64,000 bases of DNA from Desulfotignum sp. (GTDB lineage: Bacteria; Desulfobacterota; Desulfobacteria; Desulfobacterales; Desulfobacteraceae): assembly GCA_018399285.1 (NCBI GenBank), contig JAGYOW010000004.1:62001-126000 (forward strand), given 5' to 3'. Positions within the stretch are counted from its first letter, which is position 1. Every line of letters begins with the position of its first letter. A program made the translations under genes and the position numbers. The notes below the pieces were generated by a model. That model was not told the DNA's origin and searched no databases. It saw only the letters and a program-made list of their open reading frames with translations. Below, one piece after another: positions 16,994 through 25,024 of this stretch.

Positions 16994-18619
16994 ATGACCG
17001 TACAACCCAACATGACCGATTATGAAAAAGAGTACAGGGAATTCAAATGGCAGGTTCCGGAGTATTACAATTTTGCTTCAGACGTGTTTGACAAATGGGC
17101 CGAAGACAGGGAAAAACTGGCCATGCTCTGGGTGGATGACCACGGCACTGAGATCAGAAAAACATTTTACGAACTCAGCAAAGCCTCCAAACAACTGGCC
17201 AACGTGTTCAAATCCCGGGGCATCGGCCAGGGGGATGTGGTCATTGTGGTGCTTCCCAGAAACATTGAATGGTGGATCACTTTTACCGCGTGTATCCGGT
17301 GCGGGGCCATGATCGCGCCGGGCACCACCCAGCTGACGGCCAAGGACCTGGAATACCGGGCCAACAAATCCGAAGCGGCGTGTATCATCACCACACCGGC
17401 CATTGCCGGCGCTTTTGACGAAGTCACAGACAAGTGTCCCACCGTGAAAACAAAGATTGTCATCACTGAGTCCAGACAGGGGTGGGTTTTCTGGGATGAG
17501 GCCATGGAAAAAGCTTCCGATGAATTTCAAACCGCAAAAACCAAAGCAGATGACAACTGCCTGGTCTATTTCACTTCCGGCACCACGGGATTCCCCAAAA
17601 TGGCGCTGCATGCTCATTCCTATGGATATGGTCATATGGTCACCGGCAAATACTGGCTGGATCTCAAACCCGAAGACATGCACTGGAATGTATCGGACAC
17701 GGGATGGGCCAAGGCGGCCTGGTCCAGCTACTTCGGTCCCTGGAACCAGGGCGCGGCCCAGTTTGTCCACCATACCAACCGGTTCGATCCAGAAATCACG
17801 CTGGGGCTATTATCCAAATACCCCATCACCACCATGTGCGGGGCGCCTACCATTTACCGGATGCTGGTGCTCCAGGATCTTTCCAAATACAAGTTCCCCA
17901 CCCTGCGCCATTGCGTGGGCGCCGGCGAACCCTTGAACCCGGAGATCATCGAGGTGTGGAAAAAAGCCACGGGCTGTACCATCCGGGATGGATACGGCCA
18001 GACTGAAACCGTGATCCTGGCGGGCAATTTTCCCTGTATTCCGCCCCGGTTCGGATCCATGGGCAAACCCACGCCGGGCATTGATCTGCATGTGATCGAT
18101 GATCAGGGCAATATCTTAGGGCCCGATGAAGAAGGCGATATTGCGGTGCGCATCGAACCGGAACGCCCCATCGGACTGTTCAAGGAATACTGGAAAGAAC
18201 CGGACCGGACCGCCTCCGCATTTATTCCGGGCTGGTATCTCACCGGAGACCGGGCCTATGTGGATGAGGACGGGTATTTCTGGTTTGTGGGCAGATCAGA
18301 TGACGTCATTCTCACCTCAGGGTACCGCATCGGTCCGTTTGAGGTGGAAAGTGCGTTGATCGAACACCCGGCCGTGGCCGAGTCCGCCGTGGTCTCCAGT
18401 CCGGATGACACCAGAGGCGAGGTGGTGAAAGCATTTGTGATCCTTGCACCGAACTACAAGCCCAGTGACGCGCTGGTCAAGGAGATCCAGGATTATGTGA
18501 AAAAAACCACGGCGCCTTACAAATATCCGAGAAAAATTGAATTTGTGGATGAACTGCCCAAAACCATCAGCGGCAAAATCCGGCGCATTGAACTGCGGGA
18601 TTCGGAATGGGGAAGATAA
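16994..18619 (+). CDS. AMP-forming acyl-CoA synthetase, medium/short-chain (ACSM-like)
   Basis: 541 residues with AAGGAAGGGAACG before the ATG. It carries the adenylate-forming signature YFTSGTTGFPKMALHAH, the A5 motif DGYGQTET, the hinge region GYFWFVGRSDDVI and the C-terminal catalytic lysine in PKTISGKIRR. Overall layout resembles medium-chain acyl-CoA synthetases of the ACSM type rather than canonical ~650-residue acetyl-CoA synthetase. It activates a carboxylic acid to its CoA ester in the cytoplasm using ATP. It is followed by a two-subunit Na+/solute symporter, so an uptake-and-activation unit for a short fatty acid is likely. Exact substrate is unknown. Confidence 0.93.
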   Translation: MTVQPNMTDYEKEYREFKWQVPEYYNFASDVFDKWAEDREKLAMLWVDDHGTEIRKTFYELSKASKQLANVFKSRGIGQGDVVIVVLPRNIEWWITFTACIRCGAMIAPGTTQLTAKDLEYRANKSEAACIITTPAIAGAFDEVTDKCPTVKTKIVITESRQGWVFWDEAMEKASDEFQTAKTKADDNCLVYFTSGTTGFPKMALHAHSYGYGHMVTGKYWLDLKPEDMHWNVSDTGWAKAAWSSYFGPWNQGAAQFVHHTNRFDPEITLGLLSKYPITTMCGAPTIYRMLVLQDLSKYKFPTLRHCVGAGEPLNPEIIEVWKKATGCTIRDGYGQTETVILAGNFPCIPPRFGSMGKPTPGIDLHVIDDQGNILGPDEEGDIAVRIEPERPIGLFKEYWKEPDRTASAFIPGWYLTGDRAYVDEDGYFWFVGRSDDVILTSGYRIGPFEVESALIEHPAVAESAVVSSPDDTRGEVVKAFVILAPNYKPSDALVKEIQDYVKKTTAPYKYPRKIEFVDELPKTISGKIRRIELRDSEWGR

Positions 18620-18653
18620 AATGGTTATGACATCTTAAAAAGGGAGACAATCC

Positions 18654-18947
18654 ATGAAAGAAAAAATTTACAAAAAGGAAATCCGGATCACGATTATATT
18701 CTCAGTGCTGCTGCTTTTGGCCGGACATTCCGCATCCATTTTCGTTCTTTTCCCCGGCCTTCAGCAGGGAACCCTGTGGGGGTTCCCCATCCAGTATATC
18801 ATTCCCATTCTGCTGGGATGGTTCGGCATTGCCGCGGTCTGCCTGGCAATGACCCTGGTGTGCAACAAATTTGACGATGAAATGGCAGAATACGTCAAAA
18901 CCCTGGCCCCTGAAACCGACACCTCAACCGAAAATACTCAAAAATAA
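18654..18947 (+). CDS. Small membrane subunit of a sodium/solute symporter (DUF4212/DUF485-like)
   Basis: 97 residues. Two hydrophobic segments (about 12-35, IIFSVLLLLAGHSASIFVLF, and 47-72) are separated by a short loop and followed by a charged tail, the pattern of the small subunits that accompany SSS-family acetate-type permeases. It has a strong site (AAAGGGAGACAATCC) and lies 12 bases before the large subunit. Assignment rests on size, topology and position; residue conservation within the family is weak. Confidence 0.75.
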   Translation: MKEKIYKKEIRITIIFSVLLLLAGHSASIFVLFPGLQQGTLWGFPIQYIIPILLGWFGIAAVCLAMTLVCNKFDDEMAEYVKTLAPETDTSTENTQK

Positions 18948-18959
18948 GGAGATGACACC

Positions 18960-20594
18960 ATGCCTGCTGAATATGCATTAAGCAATGTCTGGATCGGACT
19001 GGGAGTGGTCATTATCCTGTTTGCCATTTTTTACGGGGTCGGCTATCTGGCGAGCCGCAAAACAGCGTCGGACGAAGATTTTTATGCGGCCGGATTCTCC
19101 ATCGGTCCGGTGACCAACGGACTGGGTATGGCCGCCACCTGGGCCAGCCTGGCCACATTTTTAGGGGTCATCGCCCTGATTCTGAGGCTGCAGGTACCGT
19201 TTGTATATTTGTGGATCCAATGGGCCATCTCCATTCCTTTGCTCACCCTGCTGTACGGCACCAGCCTGCGGCGGATGAAAGCGTTCACACCCGCCACCTT
19301 CATACGGCAGCGGTATGGAAAACCCTCCACCATCGTGATCGTGTGCTGGATGATTCTGATCATGATCATGTATGCCTTAGGCCAGATGGTGGGACTGGGA
19401 CAGGCGTTCGAGCTGCTGTTCGGCGTGCCGTATAACATCGCCATCATTGTGGCGGGTCTTGCCACGGTGGGATTCATCACCATCGGCGGGATGTACGGGG
19501 CCACCTATAACGCGGCCTTTCAGATGGTGGTGATGACCATTGCCATGATCGTGCCCATGGGTGCCATCATGAAGGCCATGGGGTCTTCGGGATGGTGGTT
19601 TCCGCCCCTGGCTTATGGGGACATGGTGCCGGACATGATCAAAAACATCCCGACGTTTTTTGACATGAAATACGATTTCCGGTGGTATTTTGCCCTGATT
19701 CCGGCCTTTACCCTGGGACCCGTGGCCCTGCCTCATCTGGCCATGAAGGTGTTTACCTCATCCTCAGTCAAAAGTGCGCGATGGGCCGTGGTGTGGTTTG
19801 CCCTGTTTTTAGGCCTGCTGTTTTCAGGGACCTATGTGGTGGGCTTTGCCGGCAACTACTTTACCGCCACCACGGGACGGATCATTGAAAAAGCGGACCA
19901 GACCATCCTGATCCTCAACGTGTTTTACAACCCCACTCTGGTGGCCGCCTTTGTCATGGGCGGGGCCATCGCTGCCGGGCTGTCCACCATCGGCGGCAAC
20001 CTCATGGCCATCGCCGGCCTGGTGGGATCGGATCTGCTGGGCATCATCGCCCCCAACATGGAATCCGCCAAAAAGATGAAATGGGGATATGCGGCCCTGG
20101 GGCTGGGCGGACTGGCTGCCGTTCTCATGGCGTTCAATCCCCCGCGATTCCTGGTGACCAGTATTCTGTGGGCATTCGGTCTGCTGGCCACCACGGCCAC
20201 TCCGGCCATTCTGCTGGGGGTGTGGTGGAAAGAGGCCAATAAACTGGCATTGATCATCTCCTCCATGGTCTGTGGAATCATCTTTATTGTGATCTCCCCC
20301 CATGTGCTGCCCTCCATCTGCGTCGGATCCGGTCTTGTGGCGGCATTGGGCATGTCCGGCGGTATGGTGACCATTCCCTTGAGCTTTGCCATGTTCATCA
20401 TTTTGTCCATCGCCTTTAACCGGATGCCGGCCCTCAAGGCATACGCCCCGACGCTGGCGGACAAAAAAGTGATCGACCGGATTCACGGCTGGGGTCCTGA
20501 TTATGATGAATCCCGGTATAACGGCATCAAATGGCCTTTGATCATCTCAGCGGTCTGCGTTGTCATCTTTATCTGGGGCCTGCAGCCCTGGTAA
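18960..20594 (+). CDS. Sodium:solute symporter, SSS family (ActP-like)
   Basis: 544 residues, with about 13 predicted membrane segments. Family landmarks include FYAAGFSIGPVTNGLGMAAT near the N terminus, where SSS proteins read AGR..G..NG.A.A.., then ATFLGV, GGMYGATYNAAFQ with the TM5-6 Na+-site region, and a long repeat-swapped core. It would import a monocarboxylate with Na+. Placement after an acyl-CoA synthetase and with its own small subunit supports short-chain fatty acid uptake. TAAGGAGATGACACC precedes the start. Confidence 0.92.
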   Translation: MPAEYALSNVWIGLGVVIILFAIFYGVGYLASRKTASDEDFYAAGFSIGPVTNGLGMAATWASLATFLGVIALILRLQVPFVYLWIQWAISIPLLTLLYGTSLRRMKAFTPATFIRQRYGKPSTIVIVCWMILIMIMYALGQMVGLGQAFELLFGVPYNIAIIVAGLATVGFITIGGMYGATYNAAFQMVVMTIAMIVPMGAIMKAMGSSGWWFPPLAYGDMVPDMIKNIPTFFDMKYDFRWYFALIPAFTLGPVALPHLAMKVFTSSSVKSARWAVVWFALFLGLLFSGTYVVGFAGNYFTATTGRIIEKADQTILILNVFYNPTLVAAFVMGGAIAAGLSTIGGNLMAIAGLVGSDLLGIIAPNMESAKKMKWGYAALGLGGLAAVLMAFNPPRFLVTSILWAFGLLATTATPAILLGVWWKEANKLALIISSMVCGIIFIVISPHVLPSICVGSGLVAALGMSGGMVTIPLSFAMFIILSIAFNRMPALKAYAPTLADKKVIDRIHGWGPDYDESRYNGIKWPLIISAVCVVIFIWGLQPW

Positions 20595-20609
20595 CCTTCA
20601 CCCATAAAT

Positions 20610-20645
20610 GGGGTCCGGACTTCAGCCCGCCCGGGGCCGGACCCC
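20610..20645. terminator. GGGGTC-type hairpin after the symporter
   Basis: GGGGTCCGG at 20610-20618 pairs perfectly with CCGGACCCC at 20637-20645 around an 18-base loop. It sits 15 bases after the symporter stop. There is no U-run, so it is either a Rho-independent-like end without a tail, a stabiliser of the 3' end, or a member of the GGGGTC hairpin family seen at three other places in the window. Confidence 0.5.
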
Positions 20646-20709
20646 GCTCAATACCCTCCCATGCCCCGGCGGGCACAACAAATCATAACAGCCCTGTGCC
20701 GTCACCGGC

Positions 20710-20758
20710 TTAACACTTAACACTTAACACTTAACACTTTAAACTTTAAACTTTAAAC
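20710..20758 (+). repeat. Heptanucleotide tandem repeat directly before a ribosome site
   Basis: Four perfect copies of TTAACAC (20710-20737) run into three of TTTAAAC (20738-20758), then TTAAGGATCTCC and the ATG at 20771. The array is AT-rich inside GC-rich DNA and ends a few bases from the Shine-Dalgarno. A related array (TTAAAAC) lies at 24709-24736. Confidence 0.9.
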
Positions 20759-20770
20759 TTAAGGATCTCC

Positions 20771-21298
20771 ATGAACTACCCCGCCGCCATAACGTTGCTT
20801 GCCAGACTGGATCCAACTGGTGTCCGGCAGCTTCCCATCAATCATCTGCCCTGGATCTGCATATGCCATGTATCCCTGCTGGGACTGATTTATGGCGGCA
20901 CAGCCGCTTTTCTCAGCCGTGATCTGGTTTCAGGTCAGGGAATTCTGCGCCTCACCCTGGCCGGCATTCCAGCGGCGTTTCTCATGCATGCCGGGGCTGC
21001 CCTGTTCATCTGGGTGTTCCTGAAAGCCCTGGGCGGAACCGCTGCTTTTCTGACCGCCTATTTTTTCATCGGCGTGGCCGCCATTTTCCTGTGGCCGGTG
21101 GCCCCGTTTCTGGCCATGGTCCAGGTGCGGACGCCCGACCCCATAATCCTGACAGCCTTAGTTCTGACCGGTGTTTATGGTTTGACAGTGACGACCAGAA
21201 TAATCCATCATGTATTTGACCTGTCGATAATCAGAACAGTTATCGCCCTGTCCGCCGCTGTGATCTACATCGGCTGTTTTCTATATCTGTGGATGTAA
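20771..21298 (+). CDS. Polytopic membrane protein, Yip1-like, unknown function
   Basis: 175 residues with about five hydrophobic segments (roughly 30-50, 60-85, 92-118, 123-145, 152-173). The DPTGVRQLPINHLPWICICH start and the run of membrane helices resemble small Yip1/DUF1282-like inner-membrane proteins, but I cannot name a definite family. AAGGA lies 7 bases before the ATG and just behind a 49-base heptamer repeat. It is co-directional with the symporter but about 175 bases away, so it may be expressed separately. Confidence 0.7.
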   Translation: MNYPAAITLLARLDPTGVRQLPINHLPWICICHVSLLGLIYGGTAAFLSRDLVSGQGILRLTLAGIPAAFLMHAGAALFIWVFLKALGGTAAFLTAYFFIGVAAIFLWPVAPFLAMVQVRTPDPIILTALVLTGVYGLTVTTRIIHHVFDLSIIRTVIALSAAVIYIGCFLYLWM

Positions 21299-21493
21299 GT
21301 ATTGATCTGAAATTTCCTTGCATTCCTTAAAGAATCTCTTTGATCAGAACGATTGACCCCATATCAGAAAAACACCTGTGTTGAACACAAAAGTTTTGTA
21401 AGGCAGCCTGAATCCGGTGGACTTTGACAATCCTGGTTGATAAACTGTGCCCGTTGATACATTATTATAACAATAAATTGTAATCTGAACCGT

Positions 21494-22801
21494 TTGGAGA
21501 CCATTATCACCTGGAACAAAACACAGATTCTCACAGCAGTGGCAGCCGGGGAAAACGGAGACATATTTGATCTGGAAGGATATGGGGCCGTAGGATTTTC
21601 TAGGGATCAGCCCGTGCTGCTCACCCGGTCCCAGACCCTTGCCATGCCCCATGGCAGCGAACTGATGATGCTGCCTGACAGGGCGTTGATCGCATATAAC
21701 CTGGATCAGGACCGGTTTGAAACCTTGACGCGGAATCCGTTTGCGCCGGATGAAAAGATCTTTCCCGTGGCCGTGTTCAATTCTCCGGGGTATGTGAACC
21801 GCTATTTCTGTGCGTATAAAGCCCCGAAAGATGCCGGCCCCTTGCCGCTGTTCTCCTATGGGGCCGTGGGATTCGGCAAAAACAATTTTCGATCCGCCGC
21901 CATTCAGGTGGATACCGAACCCCGGCAGGACCTTCGGCAGATGCCCCGAAACAAAGTGATCCAGGGGGTCGGGCACATGCAGGAAAAATATCCGAACAAC
22001 CGGCTGATGCGGCATCTGGAAACCTGTGCATTGCAGTATGGATGCCCGGCTGGAAAAAACTTTTTTCTCCAGCGCTATGAAGCGCCCCTGCCCACCTCCC
22101 GGGTATGCAATGCCAACTGCCTGGGATGCATCTCTTTGCAGCCCGGCCCCGGCCTGCATGCATGCCAGGACCGCATCGCGTTCACACCCACAGCCGAAGA
22201 GATTGCCCAGGTCGCTCTGGAACATATCCGGCAGGTCCCCCAGGCCGTGGTGAGTTTCGGCCAGGGATGTGAAGGCGAACCTTTGACCGCACACAAAGCC
22301 ATTGTGCCGGCCGTGCAAATGATCCGGGAACACACGGGCCAGGGCACCATCAACCTGAACACCAACGCCAGCCTGCCCGAACACGTAAAAACCCTGTGCG
22401 AAACCGGGCTGGACAGCATGCGGGTATCCATGAATTCCGTGCGGCAAAAAACCTATACCGCGTATTTCAGACCCAGCTCCTATGCCTGGGAAGATGTGCT
22501 CAAAAGCATTGACACGGCCAGGGCCCATAACAAATTTGTGGCCATCAACTACCTGAACTGCCCGGGATTCACAGATTCTGAAAAAGAGGCGGCAGCCCTG
22601 TTTGAATTCATCCGAAATCATGACATCAACATGATCCAGTGGCGCAACCTGAATTATGATCCCCGGCAGTATGTTGCCGCCATGGAAACCGTGGCCCCCG
22701 GGGGCCCGGTCATGGGAATGGCCTCATTGATCAAAACCTTGAAACAGACGTTTCCCCGTCTGATCCACGGGTATTTCAACCCGCCAAAGGAGCGGTTTTG
22801 A
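21494..22801 (+). CDS. Radical SAM protein with uncharacterised N-terminal domain
   Basis: Up to 435 residues from TTG 21494; the start is uncertain because GGAG at 21496-21499 could itself be the ribosome site for a slightly later non-ATG codon. The radical SAM cluster motif is CNANCLGC (Cx3Cx2C) near residue 203, followed by the SAM-binding region VVSFGQGCEGEPLT and strand LNTNASLPEHVKTLCE. Before it, ~150 residues of beta-rich sequence (DIFDLEGYGAVGFSRDQPVL) match nothing I know, plus a conserved Cys pair region (ETCALQYGCPAG). The stop overlaps the next TTG start, so the pair is translationally coupled to a DRE-TIM aldolase. The reaction is unknown; it would need anaerobic conditions and an Fe-S cluster. 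Confidence 0.82.
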   Translation: METIITWNKTQILTAVAAGENGDIFDLEGYGAVGFSRDQPVLLTRSQTLAMPHGSELMMLPDRALIAYNLDQDRFETLTRNPFAPDEKIFPVAVFNSPGYVNRYFCAYKAPKDAGPLPLFSYGAVGFGKNNFRSAAIQVDTEPRQDLRQMPRNKVIQGVGHMQEKYPNNRLMRHLETCALQYGCPAGKNFFLQRYEAPLPTSRVCNANCLGCISLQPGPGLHACQDRIAFTPTAEEIAQVALEHIRQVPQAVVSFGQGCEGEPLTAHKAIVPAVQMIREHTGQGTINLNTNASLPEHVKTLCETGLDSMRVSMNSVRQKTYTAYFRPSSYAWEDVLKSIDTARAHNKFVAINYLNCPGFTDSEKEAAALFEFIRNHDINMIQWRNLNYDPRQYVAAMETVAPGGPVMGMASLIKTLKQTFPRLIHGYFNPPKERF

Positions 22802-23910
22802 AACAATTTCTGGTCATGGATCAGACTCTTCGGGAAGGCATGCAGTTTCAGGGCGTGGTGTTTTCTTATGATCAGCGCATAAAAATCCTGGAATTTCAGG
22901 AAGCGTTGGGCGTGGACATCTGCCAGGCCGGATACCCGTCGGCCCATCCCGGGGAAGCCGCCATGGTCAAAGCCTTGGCTGATCATGCCCGGCGTCATAA
23001 TTTCAACATCAAGGTGGCGGGGTTAGGGCGGGCGTTTCTGCCGGATGCAAAAATTTTAGTGAACACGGGCATCAAAGACATCCATTTTCACCTGCATCTG
23101 CCCTCCCGTGCCACGGTCAAAGAATCGGAAAAAATATTATCAGAACTGATTCCGGTGATCCAGTTTGTCCGCAATGCCGGGGATGATGCCGTCATCAGCC
23201 TGGCCATGCTGGACATGGGAAAAACCCCGGCCGATCAATTCAACGCCTGTATCCGGTTTTTGTGCCGAAACCGGCTGGCCGACATCCTGTCATTGCCCGA
23301 CACCTCAGGCATCATGGCACCCAACCAGGTGGCGGACCGGATCAGGGATGCCAGGGCCCTGGCCGGGGATATGGCTGTTTCCATCCATTGTCACAATGAC
23401 CTGGGCATGGCATCGGCCAACTCTGTGATGGGAATTCTGGCCGGGGCAACCGTGCTGGAGGCCTCCGTGTGCGGCATGGGAGAACGCAACGGCATCGGAG
23501 ACCTGTATCTTACCTCCCGGATCCTGGCGGATCAGGATATCACATGCCGCTTTGCCTGGGACCCTATCGATCAGGTCCGGGAATACTATTTATATGTGGA
23601 CAATATTGTCAAACAACAGACCGGTCAGGGCCTGATCCATGCCAAAACGCCTGTGTTCGGGCAGGCGGCCCACACCCATGTGGCCGGCACCCATGCCCAA
23701 AATTTATACGGCGCCGGCACCACCCCGGATTTTCACCTGAACCTGTTGTGCGGCAACCATTTGGTGAAAAAATATCTGCGGTGTCACCACATTGCATTTC
23801 ATCCGGATCGGATTCCGGCCATCACCGCCGCTGTCAAGGAAATGAGTGCCCAAAAAAACCGGCGCCTGACATGTGACGAAGTCAAAAAAATTGTTGGGTC
23901 TTCAGATTAA
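22798..23910 (+). CDS. DRE-TIM metallolyase (isopropylmalate/homocitrate synthase-like)
   Basis: 370 residues starting at TTG 22798, supported by AAAGGAG 5 bases upstream and by the overlap with the radical SAM stop. It has the HMGL-like barrel signatures: DQTLREGMQ near the N terminus (catalytic Arg and metal Asp) and HCHNDLGMASANSVMGILAG with the two metal-binding histidines, then GERNGIGD. No LeuA-type allosteric dimer domain is present, and the length matches NifV/AksA-like enzymes. The family condenses acetyl-CoA or another acyl-CoA with a 2-oxoacid or cleaves the reverse. Substrate is unknown; the radical SAM partner suggests a dedicated biosynthetic step. Confidence 0.88.
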   Translation: MKQFLVMDQTLREGMQFQGVVFSYDQRIKILEFQEALGVDICQAGYPSAHPGEAAMVKALADHARRHNFNIKVAGLGRAFLPDAKILVNTGIKDIHFHLHLPSRATVKESEKILSELIPVIQFVRNAGDDAVISLAMLDMGKTPADQFNACIRFLCRNRLADILSLPDTSGIMAPNQVADRIRDARALAGDMAVSIHCHNDLGMASANSVMGILAGATVLEASVCGMGERNGIGDLYLTSRILADQDITCRFAWDPIDQVREYYLYVDNIVKQQTGQGLIHAKTPVFGQAAHTHVAGTHAQNLYGAGTTPDFHLNLLCGNHLVKKYLRCHHIAFHPDRIPAITAAVKEMSAQKNRRLTCDEVKKIVGSSD

Positions 23911-24006
23911 ATCCATTTTCGGTAAAAAAACAATTTGCAAAAAAAAATCTGATTTGGTTTAATTAGGGTTTAGCTGTTTTTATTTCAAAAGGGTACCTCA
24001 TAAATT

Positions 24007-24726
24007 ATGACCATAAATTTTACAGATATTGTGATCGTGGCCGGCAATTACGGCAGCGGCAAAACCGAAACCGCCGTCAATCTGGCAGCCGCGTGCCGGA
24101 GAACCGGCAAATCCGTGGCCATTGCCGATCTGGACCTGGTCAATCCCTATTTCAGAACCCGGGAAGCCAGAATCCCTTTGGAAGCCATGGGCATTCAGGT
24201 GGTGCTGCCGGACCGGCAGTATCTGTTTGCTGATCTGCCCATTCTGGCACCGGCCGTGGCAGACATTCTCCGGCAACCTGCGGATGTCACCATTCTGGAT
24301 GCGGGCGGGGATGATGTGGGGGTCACTGTGCTGGCCTCTCTGGCAGCGGTGCTCAAAAACAAACCCGTGCGCATGCTCCAGGTGATCAACGCGTTCAGGC
24401 CCTTTACCGGGGATGTGGCCGGATGCCTGAAAATCCGCAAGGAAATTGAAGCCAGCGGTAAAATCAACATCACAGGCCTGATATCCAATGCCAACCTGAT
24501 GGATGACACGTCCGTGGCACACATATATCAGGGATATGACCTGGTCAAACAGGTGTCGGCACACACCGGCCTGCCCGTGGAATTCATCACGGCAACCCCG
24601 GAGATCAGGTCACAGCTGGACCTGAACCGGATCACCTGCCCGGTGCTGACCTTAGACCGCCACCTGCTCCCCCCCTGGAAACCCACCGGCGCCCCCCCAC
24701 CCAGTCACTTAAAACTTAAAACTTAA
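24007..24726 (+). CDS. ParA/CobQ-like P-loop ATPase linked to the VOR operon
   Basis: 239 residues. The N terminus carries a deviant Walker A, GNYGSGKTE (residues ~13-21), then IADLDLVNPYFRTREAR and ILDAGGDDVGV as switch regions of the SIMIBI/MinD class. No transmembrane or helix-turn-helix part. It precedes the ferredoxin and VOR genes by 31 bases and probably assists assembly or regulation of that enzyme; this is inferred from position. The C terminus is odd: a Pro-rich stretch then SHLKLKT, whose last codons and stop are made by a TTAAAAC tandem repeat. Repeat-length change would alter the tail. GGTACC-rich region before ATG holds AAAAGGG as ribosome site. Confidence 0.8.
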   Translation: MTINFTDIVIVAGNYGSGKTETAVNLAAACRRTGKSVAIADLDLVNPYFRTREARIPLEAMGIQVVLPDRQYLFADLPILAPAVADILRQPADVTILDAGGDDVGVTVLASLAAVLKNKPVRMLQVINAFRPFTGDVAGCLKIRKEIEASGKINITGLISNANLMDDTSVAHIYQGYDLVKQVSAHTGLPVEFITATPEIRSQLDLNRITCPVLTLDRHLLPPWKPTGAPPPSHLKLKT

Positions 24727-24736
24727 AACTTAAAAC
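24709..24736 (+). repeat. TTAAAAC heptamer array overlapping a stop codon
   Basis: Four perfect TTAAAAC copies (24709-24736) plus a partial fifth, then AACATAGGAG, the ribosome site of the ferredoxin gene. The stop codon of the ATPase gene (24724-24726) is inside the array. It is related in unit length and sequence to the array at 20710-20758. Confidence 0.9.
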
Positions 24737-24757
24737 TTAAACATAGGAGTCATATAC

Positions 24758-24976
24758 ATGGCATTTCAACACATCATTGACGACGAGCGCTGCAAAGGCT
24801 GCGGCCTGTGCGTCCAATTCTGCCCCAAACATGTGCTGGAAATCACAGACAAGGTCAATGCCAAAGGGCATTTTCCCGTATTCCAGGCCCGGCCGGATGA
24901 CTGCATCAAATGCGGCATCTGCTGTACCATGTGCCCGGATGTGGCCATCACGATTGTTGAAACCCAGGATGCCTGA
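24758..24976 (+). CDS. 2x[4Fe-4S] ferredoxin-type delta subunit of ketoisovalerate oxidoreductase
   Basis: 72 residues with two cluster motifs: CKGCGLCVQFCPKHVLEI and CIKCGICCTMCPDVAI, each CxxCxxCxxxCP. This is the electron-carrying subunit found before the alpha subunit in VOR and KOR operons. TAGGAG lies 12 bases before the ATG. It passes electrons from the TPP/Fe-S site to a soluble ferredoxin. Confidence 0.93.
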   Translation: MAFQHIIDDERCKGCGLCVQFCPKHVLEITDKVNAKGHFPVFQARPDDCIKCGICCTMCPDVAITIVETQDA

Positions 24977-25024
24977 TCAACGGTTTTTAAAAAAAATAAA
25001 CTTCAGATACCAAGGAAAAAAATA

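Noticed and set aside
20710-20758. Possible CRISPR array or origin iterons
   Set aside because: Units are only 7 bases without spacers, and no cas, dnaA or rep genes lie nearby.
21344-22621. 425-residue minus-strand frame over the radical SAM gene
   Set aside because: The plus strand carries the Cx3Cx2C motif and couples to the next gene; the minus frame has no recognisable domain.
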